Assembly: GCF_035593265.1 (NCBI RefSeq)
Contig: NZ_CP141614.1
Span: 1-64,000 of the forward strand
From: Limnochorda sp. LNt
GTDB lineage: Bacteria > Bacillota > Limnochordia > Limnochordales > Geochordaceae
Length of the DNA: 64,000 nucleotides
Reading direction: 5' to 3'
Positions 7,854-16,111 of the stretch are shown here, in pieces. Numbering within the stretch: the stretch's first letter is position 1; each line of letters starts with the position of its first letter. Under the pieces are notes generated by a model. That model did not search any database and was not told the origin of the DNA. It saw nothing but the letters and a program-made list of their open reading frames with translations. Position numbers and translations under genes: made by a program.

Positions 7854-9071
7854 ATGGGCATCTCCCGAACCAAAGACGGGCGGTTTCGGGTCGTTGTGTT
7901 TATGGGCCGGGACCCGGCCACCGGAAAGAAGCTCTTCCACGACACGATCTGCGATACCGAGCGGGAGGCGAAAGCGAAGGAGAAGGAGTGGGAACAGGAG
8001 AAGGCGCAAAAGCGATTCGTCGCTCCGTCCGAGCGGCTGACGGTCAAGGAGTTTCTGGAGCTTTGGCTGAAGAACGACGCTCCGAACACGACAAAGCCCC
8101 GCACCTTGAAGCGATACAAAGAGCTGGTCAACCTGCATATCACCCCCCGACTCGGCGCCGTTCGGCTCGACCTCCTCTCGCCCCAACACGTCAAGCGTCT
8201 GCTGGCCGAGAAGCGAGAGGAAGGGCTGTCAGCCCGAACCTGCCTGCACATCTACCGGGTGCTCCATCGGGCGCTCAATTCGGCGCTGGAGGACGGGCGG
8301 ATAAGCCAAAACGTCTGCGACCGAGTGCGGCCACCGAAGGTAGATGAGAAGCTGCCCGACGGTCTATCGACCGAACAGGTTGATGCTCTGTTACGCGCGG
8401 CTCGGTACATCGAGGGCGAGAGGTTGCCAGACGGCACTAGGGTACAGATACCGAACCCGCTCTACCCGCTCTACCTTACGGCTGTCCACACTGGAATGCG
8501 GCTGGGTGAACTCCTGGGCCTGCGCTGGGCAGACGTGGACCTCGATGTCGGAGTAGCGGTAGTGCAGCAGGCCCTTGTGAAAGCGGGAAGGCAACCCGTC
8601 TTCGACACACCGAAGAACCGGAAACCCCGTGTGGTCCCCCTCTCCCCGGAGGTGATCGAGGCGCTGCGTCAGCTACGGATCGACCAGGAGATTGCCAGGG
8701 CCAATTACTCGCAGCGGGGCAAGCAGTACGGCGCCTTCCCAGGCCACGAGGAGCACGGCCCGCTAGTCTTCTGCCAGGAGAACGGATGGCCGCTCGAACC
8801 AGGCAACCTGACGCAGCGCAACTTCAAGGAATTGCTGAAGAAGGCCGGGCTGCCGAGAGACATCCGCTTTCATGACCTCCGGCACACCTTCGTCTCCCGA
8901 GCTTTGCAGGCAGGGGCAAACCCTCGGGCCGTTAGTGAGATCGTCGGCCACTACGACCCAGGCTTCACGCTGAAGCGGTACGCCCACGCGTTGCCAGAGG
9001 ATACAAGGGAAGCCGTCCGGCGTCTCTCGCAACACCTGCGCCGGACGGCCCCCGAACGGACAGAGGGTTGA
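7854..9071 (+). CDS. int: Tyrosine recombinase (phage-type integrase)
   Basis: This 405-residue site-specific recombinase has a short N-terminal arm-binding domain (AP2/DRBD-like, GISRTKDGRFRVVVFMG), a SAM-like core-binding domain (SERLTVKEFLELWLK onward), and a catalytic domain with Arg in HTGMRLGELLGLRW, Lys in TPKNRKPRVVPL, the HDLRHTF box, a GHYDPG histidine and the Tyr nucleophile in LKRYAHA. All catalytic residues are present, so it should be active. ATG 7854 with GGGAGGGG 10 bases upstream is preferred to earlier GTG starts. It faces tRNA-Arg, its probable target, as expected for phages and ICEs of Bacillota. Confidence 0.95.
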   Translation: MGISRTKDGRFRVVVFMGRDPATGKKLFHDTICDTEREAKAKEKEWEQEKAQKRFVAPSERLTVKEFLELWLKNDAPNTTKPRTLKRYKELVNLHITPRLGAVRLDLLSPQHVKRLLAEKREEGLSARTCLHIYRVLHRALNSALEDGRISQNVCDRVRPPKVDEKLPDGLSTEQVDALLRAARYIEGERLPDGTRVQIPNPLYPLYLTAVHTGMRLGELLGLRWADVDLDVGVAVVQQALVKAGRQPVFDTPKNRKPRVVPLSPEVIEALRQLRIDQEIARANYSQRGKQYGAFPGHEEHGPLVFCQENGWPLEPGNLTQRNFKELLKKAGLPRDIRFHDLRHTFVSRALQAGANPRAVSEIVGHYDPGFTLKRYAHALPEDTREAVRRLSQHLRRTAPERTEG

Positions 9072-9098
9072 GGCCCTCCGTCACCCAAGGCTAAGGCT

Positions 9099-9136
9099 GC
9101 CCGCCCGAGCCTGCCCCCCAAGGGCGGGCTCCTTTG
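9099..9136 (+). terminator. Probable terminator after integrase
   Basis: GCCCGCCC (9099-9106) pairs with GGGCGGGC (9122-9129), followed by TCCTTTGTT. The stem is good, the U tract interrupted. Confidence 0.6.
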
Positions 9137-9198
9137 TTCCCGGCCCTCCCAACCAGCCAGCAGCGAAACCCCGCCACGACGAGCCTCTTCCGGCGACG

Positions 9199-9232
9199 AG
9201 GTTGGGATCCAGGTTGGGATCCGTCCCAACCT
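9199..9232. repeat. Direct and inverted repeats between int and tRNA-Arg (candidate arm sites)
   Basis: AGGTTGGGATCC occurs twice in tandem (9199-9210 and 9211-9222), and the second copy forms a 9-bp perfect inverted repeat, AGGTTGGGA/TCCCAACCT, spanning 9211-9232. The same GTCCCAACCT word occurs on the other side of the integrase at 7724-7733. Short repeats in this position often bind the integrase N-terminal domain. Function is inferred. Confidence 0.5.
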
Positions 9233-9248
9233 GAGCGCCCGTAAATGC

Positions 9249-9325
9249 TGGTGGCCCCGAGAGGACTCGAACCTCCGACACGCGGTTTAGGAAACCGCTG
9301 CTCTATCCGCCTGAGCTACGGGGCC
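9249..9325 (-). tRNA. tRNA-Arg (anticodon CCT), likely integration site
   Basis: The complement folds as a full cloverleaf: acceptor GGCCCCG/CGGGGCC, D stem GCTC/GAGC, anticodon stem GCGGT/ACCGC with loop TTCCTAA (anticodon CCT, reads AGG), T arm with TTCGAGT, discriminator A and encoded CCA. Its 3' end lies toward the integrase, so the element probably integrated there and restored the tRNA end. The chromosome to the right has normal high GC. Confidence 0.95.
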
Positions 9326-9462
9326 ACCGTCTTGCAGCAGCCGACGCGCCGCTCGACCGCCGCACAGGCAGTGTACCACCCATCACCGCCGCGCGCCAAG
9401 GGGCCGCGCCGCCTCCGTGTCGTGCCCGCCACGAGGCCTCGGCCCGACTGCTCCTCAGCCGG

Positions 9463-10494
9463 TTACGGCCGGGCGCCGTACAGCACGCACCGCACCTGGC
9501 GAGACGGGGTGACCGACTGCATCGGGGGCAGAGCCTGGCGACACTCCGGCCTGGCAAACGGGCATCTCGGATGGAACGGGCAGCCAGGCGGCAGCGCGCC
9601 CAGCTCCGGCACGTCTCCGGCGCCCTCCAGGCGCTCCGGCTGCAGGCCCGCCTCGGGCTTGGGCGCTGCACGCTTGAGCAACCGCGTGTACGGATGCAGG
9701 GGCTCGCCAATCACCTCGTCCGCCGGCCCGACCTCGACCAGGTGGCCAGCGTACATCACCGCGATCCGGTCCGACATGTAGCGGGCCGCCGCGAGGTCAT
9801 GGGTGATGAAGATCAGGGAGAGCCCCTCCTGCTCCTTGAGGTCCAGGAGCAGGTTCATCACGTCCAGGCGCACCGAGACGTCCAGCATGGAGGTGGGCTC
9901 GTCGGCCAGGATGAGCCGAGGCCGCACCGCAAGCGCCCGCGCGATGCCGACCCGCTGTCGCTGGCCGCCGCTGAGCTCGTGAGGGTACCGGTCGAAGAAG
10001 GAGCGGGCCGGCGTAAGGCCGCATGCCTCCAGGAGCTCCTCCACCCGGGCCCGCACCCCCTTCCCCGTCGCCAGCCCGTGGACCACGAGGGGGCGAGAGA
10101 GGATGTAGCCCACCGTGTGCACAGGGTTGAGGGAGGCGAAGGGGTCCTGGAAGATCATCTGCACCCGGCGACGGTACGCCAGCAGCTCGCCTCGCGACAG
10201 ACGGGCCGGCACCTCCTGCCCTTCCAGCCAGGTGCGGCCGGCGCTGGGGGTCTCCAGGCGCGCCACCACCCGGGCGAGGGTGCTCTTGCCCGATCCCGAC
10301 TCGCCGACGAGCGCCACCACCTCCCGCGCACCCACGTGCAGATCGACGTGGTTGACCGCCACGAGCACGCGCGTGCGCGGGAATCGCCCGATGCGGAAGC
10401 GCTTGACGAGCCCCCGCACCTCCAAGAGCGCCCGGACGTCCCCGCCGGACGCCACCCGTTGCGCCTCTGCCAAGGCCGGCCGTACGTCACTCAT
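9463..10494 (-). CDS. dppF: Oligopeptide/dipeptide ABC transporter ATPase, DppF/OppF type
   Basis: This 343-residue ABC ATPase has Walker A GESGSGKST, Q-loop FQDPFASLNP, signature LSGGQRQRVGIARAL, Walker B LILADEPTSMLD and the H-loop ITHD. The C-terminal extension GCPFHPRCPFARPECR is the cysteine-containing tail of peptide-importer ATPases. Its start overlaps the end of dppD by 8 bases, so translation is coupled. It is intact, but its partners upstream are damaged (premature stop in dppD, missing most of dppB), so the importer is probably non-functional unless those defects are tolerated. Confidence 0.92.
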   Translation of the reverse strand: MSDVRPALAEAQRVASGGDVRALLEVRGLVKRFRIGRFPRTRVLVAVNHVDLHVGAREVVALVGESGSGKSTLARVVARLETPSAGRTWLEGQEVPARLSRGELLAYRRRVQMIFQDPFASLNPVHTVGYILSRPLVVHGLATGKGVRARVEELLEACGLTPARSFFDRYPHELSGGQRQRVGIARALAVRPRLILADEPTSMLDVSVRLDVMNLLLDLKEQEGLSLIFITHDLAAARYMSDRIAVMYAGHLVEVGPADEVIGEPLHPYTRLLKRAAPKPEAGLQPERLEGAGDVPELGALPPGCPFHPRCPFARPECRQALPPMQSVTPSRQVRCVLYGARP

Positions 10495-11458
10495 GGAGAT
10501 GACACGCCACCCAATGTCCTTCTTCGACCTGCCGCAGACGGGGCCGCACCCGCTCGCACACCCCCGCCACCCGCTGGCTGCAGCGGGGTGCGAAGGGGCA
10601 ACCGGGGCTCTCGCTCGTCAGATCCGGCGGCTGCCCCGCGATGCCGCTCAGGCGTCGGCGAGGCCCCGTCAGGGGCGGGAAGGCCTGCATCAGGCTGCGG
10701 GTGTAGGGATGCATCGGGGAGGCGTAGAGTCGTCGAGAGGGGGCACGTTCGACGATCTCGCCGGCGTACATGATGGCGACGCTGTCGCTCATCTCGACCA
10801 GCAGCGACAGGTCGTGCGTGATGAAGACCACCGAAAAGTCCAGGCGTCGTCACAGCTGGTCGATCTCCTGGAGGATGGTCCTCTGCACCACCACGTCCAG
10901 GGCCGTGGTCGGCTCGTCCATGACGACCAGCCTGGGCTCCAGCGCCAGAGCAGCGGCGATGGCCACTCTCTGGCGCATCCCTCCGCTCAGCTGGTGAGGA
11001 TAGGCATCCAGGAAGCGCGGGGGAAGGTTGACCAGCCGGAACAGCTCCACGGCCCGGGCGTGCAGCCGGCGACGGTCCCTCACCCCGTGGGCGATCATCG
11101 CGTCGAAGATCTGATCCTTCACCCTGGCCACGGGGTTGAGCACGTTCATGGATGCCTGAAAGACGATGGAGAACTCCTGCCAGCGAAGGTGTCGCAACGC
11201 CCGCTGGTCGAGGCGGGTCAGGTCCGTGCCGGCGAACCACACCTTGCCACCGAATACCTTCCCCGGCGGCTGCAGCAACCCGGTCATGGCGAAGGCCAGC
11301 GTCGACTTGCCGCACCCCGACTCTCCGGCGATGCCGAGAAACTCCCCCTGCGCCACGTCGAGGTCGACGTCGCGCACGGCCATCGCGACCCGGCCGCCTT
11401 TGACATAGCCGGCCCGCAAGGCCTCGATCCGCACCAGAGGCTCTCGATGGCCTCTCAA
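10487..11458 (-). pseudogene. dppD: ABC transporter ATPase DppD, interrupted by in-frame TGA
   Basis: One continuous frame of 324 codons encodes a DppD/OppD-type ATPase: Walker A GESGCGKST, signature LSGGMRQRVAIAAAL, Walker B LVVMDEPTTALD, then the H-loop FITHDLSLL and the tail GCPFAPRCSQRV. Codon 203 (10850-10852, between EIDQL and RRLDFSVVFITHD) is TGA. The frame is otherwise intact, so this is a single nonsense change, most simply CGA (Arg) to TGA. Translation would end before the H-loop. The start is TTG 11458, overlapping the dppC stop; GTG a few codons later is an alternative. Restart at GTG 10831 could yield only the last 114 residues. Confidence 0.85.
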
Positions 11459-12291
11459 CCTTGCCTCAGCCGTGGGTTGCTCACCTCATCGATGGCGAAA
11501 TTGATCAGGGCGAACGCGGTACCCAGCATGGCGATGCACAATCCAGGGACGGCCATCCACTGCCACTGGCCCAGGATGATGGCCTGGTTGTTTTGAGCCC
11601 AGTAGAGGATCGTCCCCCAGGTCACCACGTTGACGTTGCCCAGCCCCAAGAACTCCAGCCCTGCCTCGCTCAGCACGGCGTACAGCGCGGCGCCGAAGAA
11701 GTTGGCCACGATGAGGCTGAGCATGTTGGGCAACATCTCGAAGAAGATGATGCGGGCAGGACGCTCGCCCACCACCACCGCCGCCTGCACGAAGTCCCGG
11801 CTCTTGAGGCTCAGCGCCTGGGAACGCAGAACCCGCGCCCCCCAGGCCCATCCCGTCACCGAGATGACCAGCACGATGGGCACCACGCCCTTGACCGTCA
11901 CGTACGCCGCCACCACGATCATGAGCGGCAGACCTGGCAGGACCAGGAAGATGTTGGTGATGGCCGACAGGACCTCGTCCACCAGGCCACCGAAGTAGCC
12001 GGTCGCGAGGCCCACCGCCGTCGACAGCACGGTGGTGGCGGCGCCGGTCACCAGGCCCACCAGCAGCGATAGCCGCGTGCCCCAGATGACCTGCGAGAGG
12101 ACGTCCTGCCCCAGGGCCGTGGTGCCGAGAGGATGCGCCCAGCTGGGCGGCTGGGAGGGTGCGAAGTCCATCGCGGTGGGCGACGCGGGTGCGATGAGCG
12201 GGGCCAGCAGCGCGATCAGCGCGAAGAAGGCCAGGATGGAGGCGCCGGCCATCGCCTTAGGGTGACGCAGGACAGCCCGCGACGTGCTCAC
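11455..12291 (-). CDS. dppC: Dipeptide/oligopeptide ABC transporter permease, DppC type
   Basis: This 278-residue inner-membrane permease has an N-terminal TM (ASILAFFALIALLAPLIAP), the DFAPSQPPSWAHPLGTT-like segment typical of DppC, then BPD-type transmembrane spans. The EAA-like loop is in the region RDFVQAAVVVGERPARIIFFEMLP. The GTG start at 12291 has GGGAGGGG 7 bases upstream and overlaps the dppB stop as GTGA, an operon-style junction. The gene is intact but lies in a decaying operon whose upstream genes (most of dppB and any binding protein) are gone at a rearrangement near 12482. Confidence 0.9.
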   Translation of the reverse strand: MSTSRAVLRHPKAMAGASILAFFALIALLAPLIAPASPTAMDFAPSQPPSWAHPLGTTALGQDVLSQVIWGTRLSLLVGLVTGAATTVLSTAVGLATGYFGGLVDEVLSAITNIFLVLPGLPLMIVVAAYVTVKGVVPIVLVISVTGWAWGARVLRSQALSLKSRDFVQAAVVVGERPARIIFFEMLPNMLSLIVANFFGAALYAVLSEAGLEFLGLGNVNVVTWGTILYWAQNNQAIILGQWQWMAVPGLCIAMLGTAFALINFAIDEVSNPRLRQG

Positions 12292-12482
12292 GACCCAGCC
12301 CCTCCCGTGCGAACCCTCGGATCGAGGAGGGCCAGGGTCAAGTCGGCCAGGAAGTTGGCCCCCAGCACCGTCAGCGATATGAACAGGAAGATGGCCTGCA
12401 TCAAGGGATAGTCCAGGCTGGTCACCGCCTGATACAGGACGAACCCCACGCCGGGATAGGCGAAGACCATCTCGGTCAGCAA
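12288..12482 (-). pseudogene. dppB: C-terminal remnant of DppB permease
   Basis: Only about the last 64 residues remain: LLTEMVFAYPGVGFVLYQAV, a DYPLMQAIFLF span and the ending DLTLALLDPRVR, which are the standard C-terminal blocks of DppB/OppB permeases. Homology stops abruptly at about 12482; the frame beyond is open for some codons but is not permease-like. The missing 5' part (some 250 residues in normal family members) is not found elsewhere in the window. The break coincides with the start of another truncated gene on the opposite strand, so a deletion or inversion junction is likely. Confidence 0.85.
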
Positions 12483-12778
12483 CGGCCGCTGCCCTGGTGC
12501 CCGCCGGCATCTCGCTGTGGGCGTTCTTCCGGTGGGGGTATCAGGCGGCGCGGCACGTGATATTGGCCTTCGTGGTCGTGGTGTTGGGCGTGGTCATGCC
12601 GCTATCGGAGCGCCTGCCCGCCCCGAGGGTCACGAGCCGCGACCTGGCCATGGGAATGGTGACGCAGGGATCGGGCCCCTCCGGGTGGGCCGTCGCCGCC
12701 GCGACCGGCGCCTCGCTGGCCCTGTACCTGCTGGCTGCCGTGGCCGCCTGCCGGGCGCTGCGGACCCGGGAGCTGTGA
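12482..12778 (+). pseudogene. C-terminal remnant of an ABC-2-like permease
   Basis: This frame runs into the junction at about 12482 with no proper start; GTG 12497 is the first start codon. The readable part contains hydrophobic segments (HVILAFVVVVLGVVMPL and GASLALYLLAAVAACRAL) and ends in RTREL, the usual end of ABC-2-type exporter permeases. The N-terminal two thirds are missing. It is head-to-head with the dppB remnant, so both genes lost their 5' halves at the same point. The exporter identity is a guess from the end motif. Confidence 0.5.
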
Positions 12779-12835
12779 GCCGAGGGCCAGGGGAGGGGGC
12801 CCACGAAGCTGTGAGGCCAGCCCCTGGCCGGCCCC

Positions 12836-13855
12836 TCACGCGCCGCGGAAGACGCCCGTGTAGGCGAATAGGGCCGGCGAGCCGCCCGTGTGCAGGAAGA
12901 GCACGTGGTCGCTGCCGCTGAAACGTCCGCGTCGCACCAGGTCGATGAGCCCGGCCATGGCCTTGCCGGTGTAGACGGGGTCCAGCAGGATGGCCTCGGT
13001 GCGCGCCACCATCCGCACCGCCTCCACCATGCCCGGCGTCGGGATCGAGTAGCCGGGCCCCACGTAGTCGTCCAGGCAGACGACCCGCTCCCGGGGGATC
13101 TCCCCTCGCAGCCCCACGTGCTCGGCCGTGCGGTTGGCCAGCTCCCACACCCGGGCCTCCTGCTCGGCCCGACTGCTGCGCACGCTGATGCCGATGACGG
13201 GGATGTCGGCGTGGTGGCCGTGCAGGCCCGCCAGCAGCCCCGCCTGCGTGCCGGCGCTGCCACTGGCGCAGACGATCGCGTCGATGCGCAGCCCCATCTC
13301 GAAGGCCTGGTAGAGCAGCTCCTGCGCGCAGGCCACGTAGCCCGTGGCGCCCACCGCGTTGGAGCCGCCCCCGGGGATGACGTAGGCCTTGCGCCCAGCG
13401 GCGGCCACGTCGGCCGCCTCGGCCTCCATCTCCGCGACCAGGTCCGACCCGGCCGGCACGACCCGGATGCGCTCGGCTCCGAGCAGCTGGTAGAGGAAGT
13501 TGTTGCCGCTGGCTCCCGGGTCGTAGCTGCCGGGTATCCGCTCTTCGAGGATGAGCCGGCAGCGCATCCCCTCGCGCACGGCAGCCGCCAGGGTGAGCCG
13601 GCAGTGGTTGGACTGCACGGCACCGGTGGTGATGAGGGTGTCGGCCCCTTGCGCCAGCGCCTCGGCCACCAGGAACTCCAGCTTGCGCACCTTGTTGCCG
13701 CCGCCGGCCAGGCCCATCAGCAGGTCGTCACGCTTGACGTAGATGGTGGGCCCGCCGAGCGCCGCCGACAGGCGGTCCAGTCGCTCGATGGGCGTGGGAT
13801 GCCCGGGCTCCGTGTAGCGGCGTCGGGCCAACCGGGCCAGATCCACCCCCGCCAC
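12836..13855 (-). CDS. dcyD: D-cysteine desulfhydrase (PLP-dependent)
   Basis: This 339-residue fold-type II PLP enzyme of the ACC-deaminase/D-cysteine desulfhydrase family has the lysine motif GGGNKVRKLEF near residue 53, TTGAVQSNHCR, the phosphate-binding loop CASGSAGTQAG, and the C-terminal PVYTGKAMAGL and LHTGG blocks. It would convert D-cysteine to pyruvate, H2S and ammonia in the cytosol; D-serine or ACC as substrate cannot be excluded. The GTG start at 13855 lies close to the next gene upstream (same strand, 33-base gap), suggesting co-transcription with the AhpD-like gene. Confidence 0.88.
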   Translation of the reverse strand: MAGVDLARLARRRYTEPGHPTPIERLDRLSAALGGPTIYVKRDDLLMGLAGGGNKVRKLEFLVAEALAQGADTLITTGAVQSNHCRLTLAAAVREGMRCRLILEERIPGSYDPGASGNNFLYQLLGAERIRVVPAGSDLVAEMEAEAADVAAAGRKAYVIPGGGSNAVGATGYVACAQELLYQAFEMGLRIDAIVCASGSAGTQAGLLAGLHGHHADIPVIGISVRSSRAEQEARVWELANRTAEHVGLRGEIPRERVVCLDDYVGPGYSIPTPGMVEAVRMVARTEAILLDPVYTGKAMAGLIDLVRRGRFSGSDHVLFLHTGGSPALFAYTGVFRGA

Positions 13856-13888
13856 CCCCCCGCTCGGGCTCGCTCGCCGGCCCGAGAC

Positions 13889-14242
13889 TCACTTGCCCGC
13901 CTGGAACTGGTCCACCGCCGCCATCGCCATCGAGCCATAGACGACCGAGGGCCCGCCGCCCATCATGACCGCCACGGCCACGGTCTCGGCGATCTCCTCC
14001 CGGGTGGCGCCGTGCTCGAGCGCGTCGTGCACGTGGCAGGCGATGCAGCCCTCGCAGCGGACGGCGATGGCGATCCCCAACGCGATGAGCTCCTTTGTCT
14101 TCTCCGACAGCGCGCCGCTGCGCACCGCTGCGTCGTGCAGCGCCTGAAAGCCCTGCATCGTACCGGGGATCGCGCGGCCCAATTCCGACATCCGGCGCAG
14201 GACTTCCTTCTGGAGCTCAGGATACGACGTCGAGCCGCTCAC
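13889..14242 (-). CDS. Carboxymuconolactone decarboxylase / AhpD-like protein
   Basis: This 117-residue all-helical CMD-family protein has the CxxC redox pair in CEGCIACHVHDALEHGAT, the standard AhpD-type active-site signature with the downstream His. Members act as alkylhydroperoxidase partners or gamma-carboxymuconolactone decarboxylases; the CxxC points to a thiol redox role. It lies directly upstream of D-cysteine desulfhydrase on the same strand, so the pair may serve sulfur or thiol stress metabolism (inferred). Confidence 0.88.
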   Translation of the reverse strand: MSGSTSYPELQKEVLRRMSELGRAIPGTMQGFQALHDAAVRSGALSEKTKELIALGIAIAVRCEGCIACHVHDALEHGATREEIAETVAVAVMMGGGPSVVYGSMAMAAVDQFQAGK

Positions 14243-14409
14243 CGATGCCGACCTCCTCGCGCCTCGCCCCGGGGCTCCGGACCCCGGAAGAGCTTGTGAC
14301 TGCGTTCACGCATTCCCGGAAGGGGGGCCGCTCTCCTGCCGTCCGCCACGCTGCGGGTATTGTGTTGCAGCCGTCCGGCCCCGATGATGGGAGCGAAGGA
14401 GGCGTCTCC

Positions 14410-16035
14410 ATGCGTCGTCCCGTCCGTCCCGTCGTCCCGGTGCTCGTATCCGTCGCCGCCCTGGCGGTCGTCTGGTACTTCCGCACCTGGCTTCACGCCC
14501 CCGTCCTCTGGCTCTACGCCACGCCGGCCGTTTTGCAGGCCCTGGTCGTCTGGGCGCTGGTCCACGCGTTGCTGCTGCGCCGCTGGGAACCCCTGACCCG
14601 GGTGCGCGCGGTGCACTGGAAGGATCAGACCGGCGCCTCGCGCACGGGCCACTGGCGCGGGCTGTGGTGGGTGTCGGTGCCGGTCGGGGCCACGCTTGTG
14701 GTGCTGCTGCCGCTTGTCTCCCTGTGGCTGCGCCACGCGGAGCTGGGCCGCATCACCGACTACCAGCCCATCGACCGGCTGCCCGAGTCGGCCTCGCAGA
14801 TCCGGGTGATGCCGGTGGAGGTCGCGCTCCGGCTGGCGCGAGACTCCTTGCAGACCCCCCAGTACGCCCTCGGCCGGCAGGCCCTGGCACCCGTCGACGG
14901 GCGGCTGAGCTGGCAGTTCCTGCTGGTGCCGAGCGCCGCGGTCATCAAGTGGCTGCTGCCGGCGGGCGGCGTGGCGGTAGTGGACGCCACCACCCAGGAG
15001 AAGAACACCCGCCTCCTCCAGCGCCCCCTGCGCCCCGCCGAGGGCATCCACCTGACGGACAACCTCTGGTGGCAGGCGTACCGGCGCCGCTACTTCGTCA
15101 CGGGCGAGAAGCCCTACTACCTCGTCGCGCCGGACGGCGGGATCTGGACCGTCGCCCCCGCCATCGGGTGGCGCTACCGCTGGCGATGGGGCCTGGCCTA
15201 CACGGTGCCCTACTTCGCCGGGGCCTTCGTCGCCTCGCCGGAGGGGGACGTGGCCTTCCTCGAGCCAGAGGCGCTGGCGGCGCATCCCGTCGTCGGCGGC
15301 ACCCGAGTCTTCCCGGAGCGCCTCGCCCGCTGGCTCGCCGAGGCCTACGGCTTTCGCCGGGGGATCGTCAACGCCCTCTTCATCCACCACGACCAGGTGA
15401 AGGTGACCGACGTCGAGCGCGGCGAGGACGGACCCGTCAACCGGCAGCCCTTCCTCATGGCGACGAGGGAGGGCCTCGTGTGGTTCATCAGCGCCGAGCC
15501 GTACGGCCAGAGCCGGGGCGTCTTCAAGGTCTTCCTCGTCGACGCCTCGACGGGGGAGGTGCGGGTGCTGCACCTCCCGCCCGACCAGACGCTGACGGGG
15601 CCGACCCGGGCCATCGACTACGTGCGGCGGGCCAACCCCGTCGTCGACTGGTCGCGCTTCGAGATCATCGAGCCCCTGCCGTTCGTCCGCGACGGCGTGC
15701 TCTACTGGAAGGTGGTGGTGATGCCCCAGGACGCGGCGGGCATCGCCTACCAGGCCTTCGTCGACACGCGCACCAACCACGTCTACGCCGTCGAGTCGGA
15801 CGAGGAGGTGGCGAGGTTCCTCGCGGCGGGCCCCGCCGGCCCGTCGGCGGGTGGCGTGGCACCCGTGCTGGCCGGCGCGCCGCGGATGATGGCGGGAGCA
15901 GCGACCGACGGCCCCGGAGTGCCCGATGGGGCCGAGATCGGGCAGCTTCTCCAGGAGATCCGTGAGCGCCTGGATCGCCTCGAGCGTCTGCTGCAGACCG
16001 TGGAGCCGTCTTTGCCGTCCGAGCCGTCTCCCTGA
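14410..16035 (+). CDS. Large membrane protein of unknown function
   Basis: This 541-residue protein starts at ATG 14410 with AAGGAGG 8-9 bases upstream. Three hydrophobic segments occupy roughly residues 8-26, 35-57 and 88-108. They are followed by a long soluble domain with beta-rich repeats (APDGGIWTV, STGEVRVLHLP, DTRTNHVYAV), and the last 35 residues are a short coiled coil (IGQLLQEIRERLDRLERLLQ) after a Gly/Ala/Pro linker. I do not recognise the family; parts of the soluble region recall PepSY-like modules, but no signature is clear. It stands alone, divergent from the AhpD-like gene. Confidence 0.8.
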   Translation: MRRPVRPVVPVLVSVAALAVVWYFRTWLHAPVLWLYATPAVLQALVVWALVHALLLRRWEPLTRVRAVHWKDQTGASRTGHWRGLWWVSVPVGATLVVLLPLVSLWLRHAELGRITDYQPIDRLPESASQIRVMPVEVALRLARDSLQTPQYALGRQALAPVDGRLSWQFLLVPSAAVIKWLLPAGGVAVVDATTQEKNTRLLQRPLRPAEGIHLTDNLWWQAYRRRYFVTGEKPYYLVAPDGGIWTVAPAIGWRYRWRWGLAYTVPYFAGAFVASPEGDVAFLEPEALAAHPVVGGTRVFPERLARWLAEAYGFRRGIVNALFIHHDQVKVTDVERGEDGPVNRQPFLMATREGLVWFISAEPYGQSRGVFKVFLVDASTGEVRVLHLPPDQTLTGPTRAIDYVRRANPVVDWSRFEIIEPLPFVRDGVLYWKVVVMPQDAAGIAYQAFVDTRTNHVYAVESDEEVARFLAAGPAGPSAGGVAPVLAGAPRMMAGAATDGPGVPDGAEIGQLLQEIRERLDRLERLLQTVEPSLPSEPSP

Positions 16036-16111
16036 AGAAGGCCCCGGGCCCGCTCACGCGGAACGTTGGGGCATGGGCCCGGCGCCCGCATGGGGACGAG
16101 GAGACGGACGC

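Larger units (their letters stand above)
1..9325. mobile_element. Integrated phage-like element, right-hand part, next to tRNA-Arg
   Basis: This segment carries phage or plasmid genes: a polyvalent-protein fragment, ribbon-helix-helix proteins, primase-helicase, iterons, primase winged helix, small membrane proteins and a tyrosine integrase. Its base composition is visibly less GC-rich than the chromosome to the right, with many codons ending in A or T. It ends at tRNA-Arg(CCT) on the minus strand, whose 3' end faces the integrase, which is the usual geometry for integration into a tRNA 3' end. I see no second copy of the tRNA end in the window, so the left boundary and left attachment site lie upstream of base 1. 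Whether it is a prophage, phage-plasmid or ICE cannot be decided; the polyvalent protein favours a phage. Confidence 0.75.

Noticed and set aside
10850-10852. Selenocysteine reading of the dppD TGA
   Set aside because: The position is not a Cys in this ATPase family and I see no hairpin of SECIS type directly after it; a nonsense mutation is simpler.
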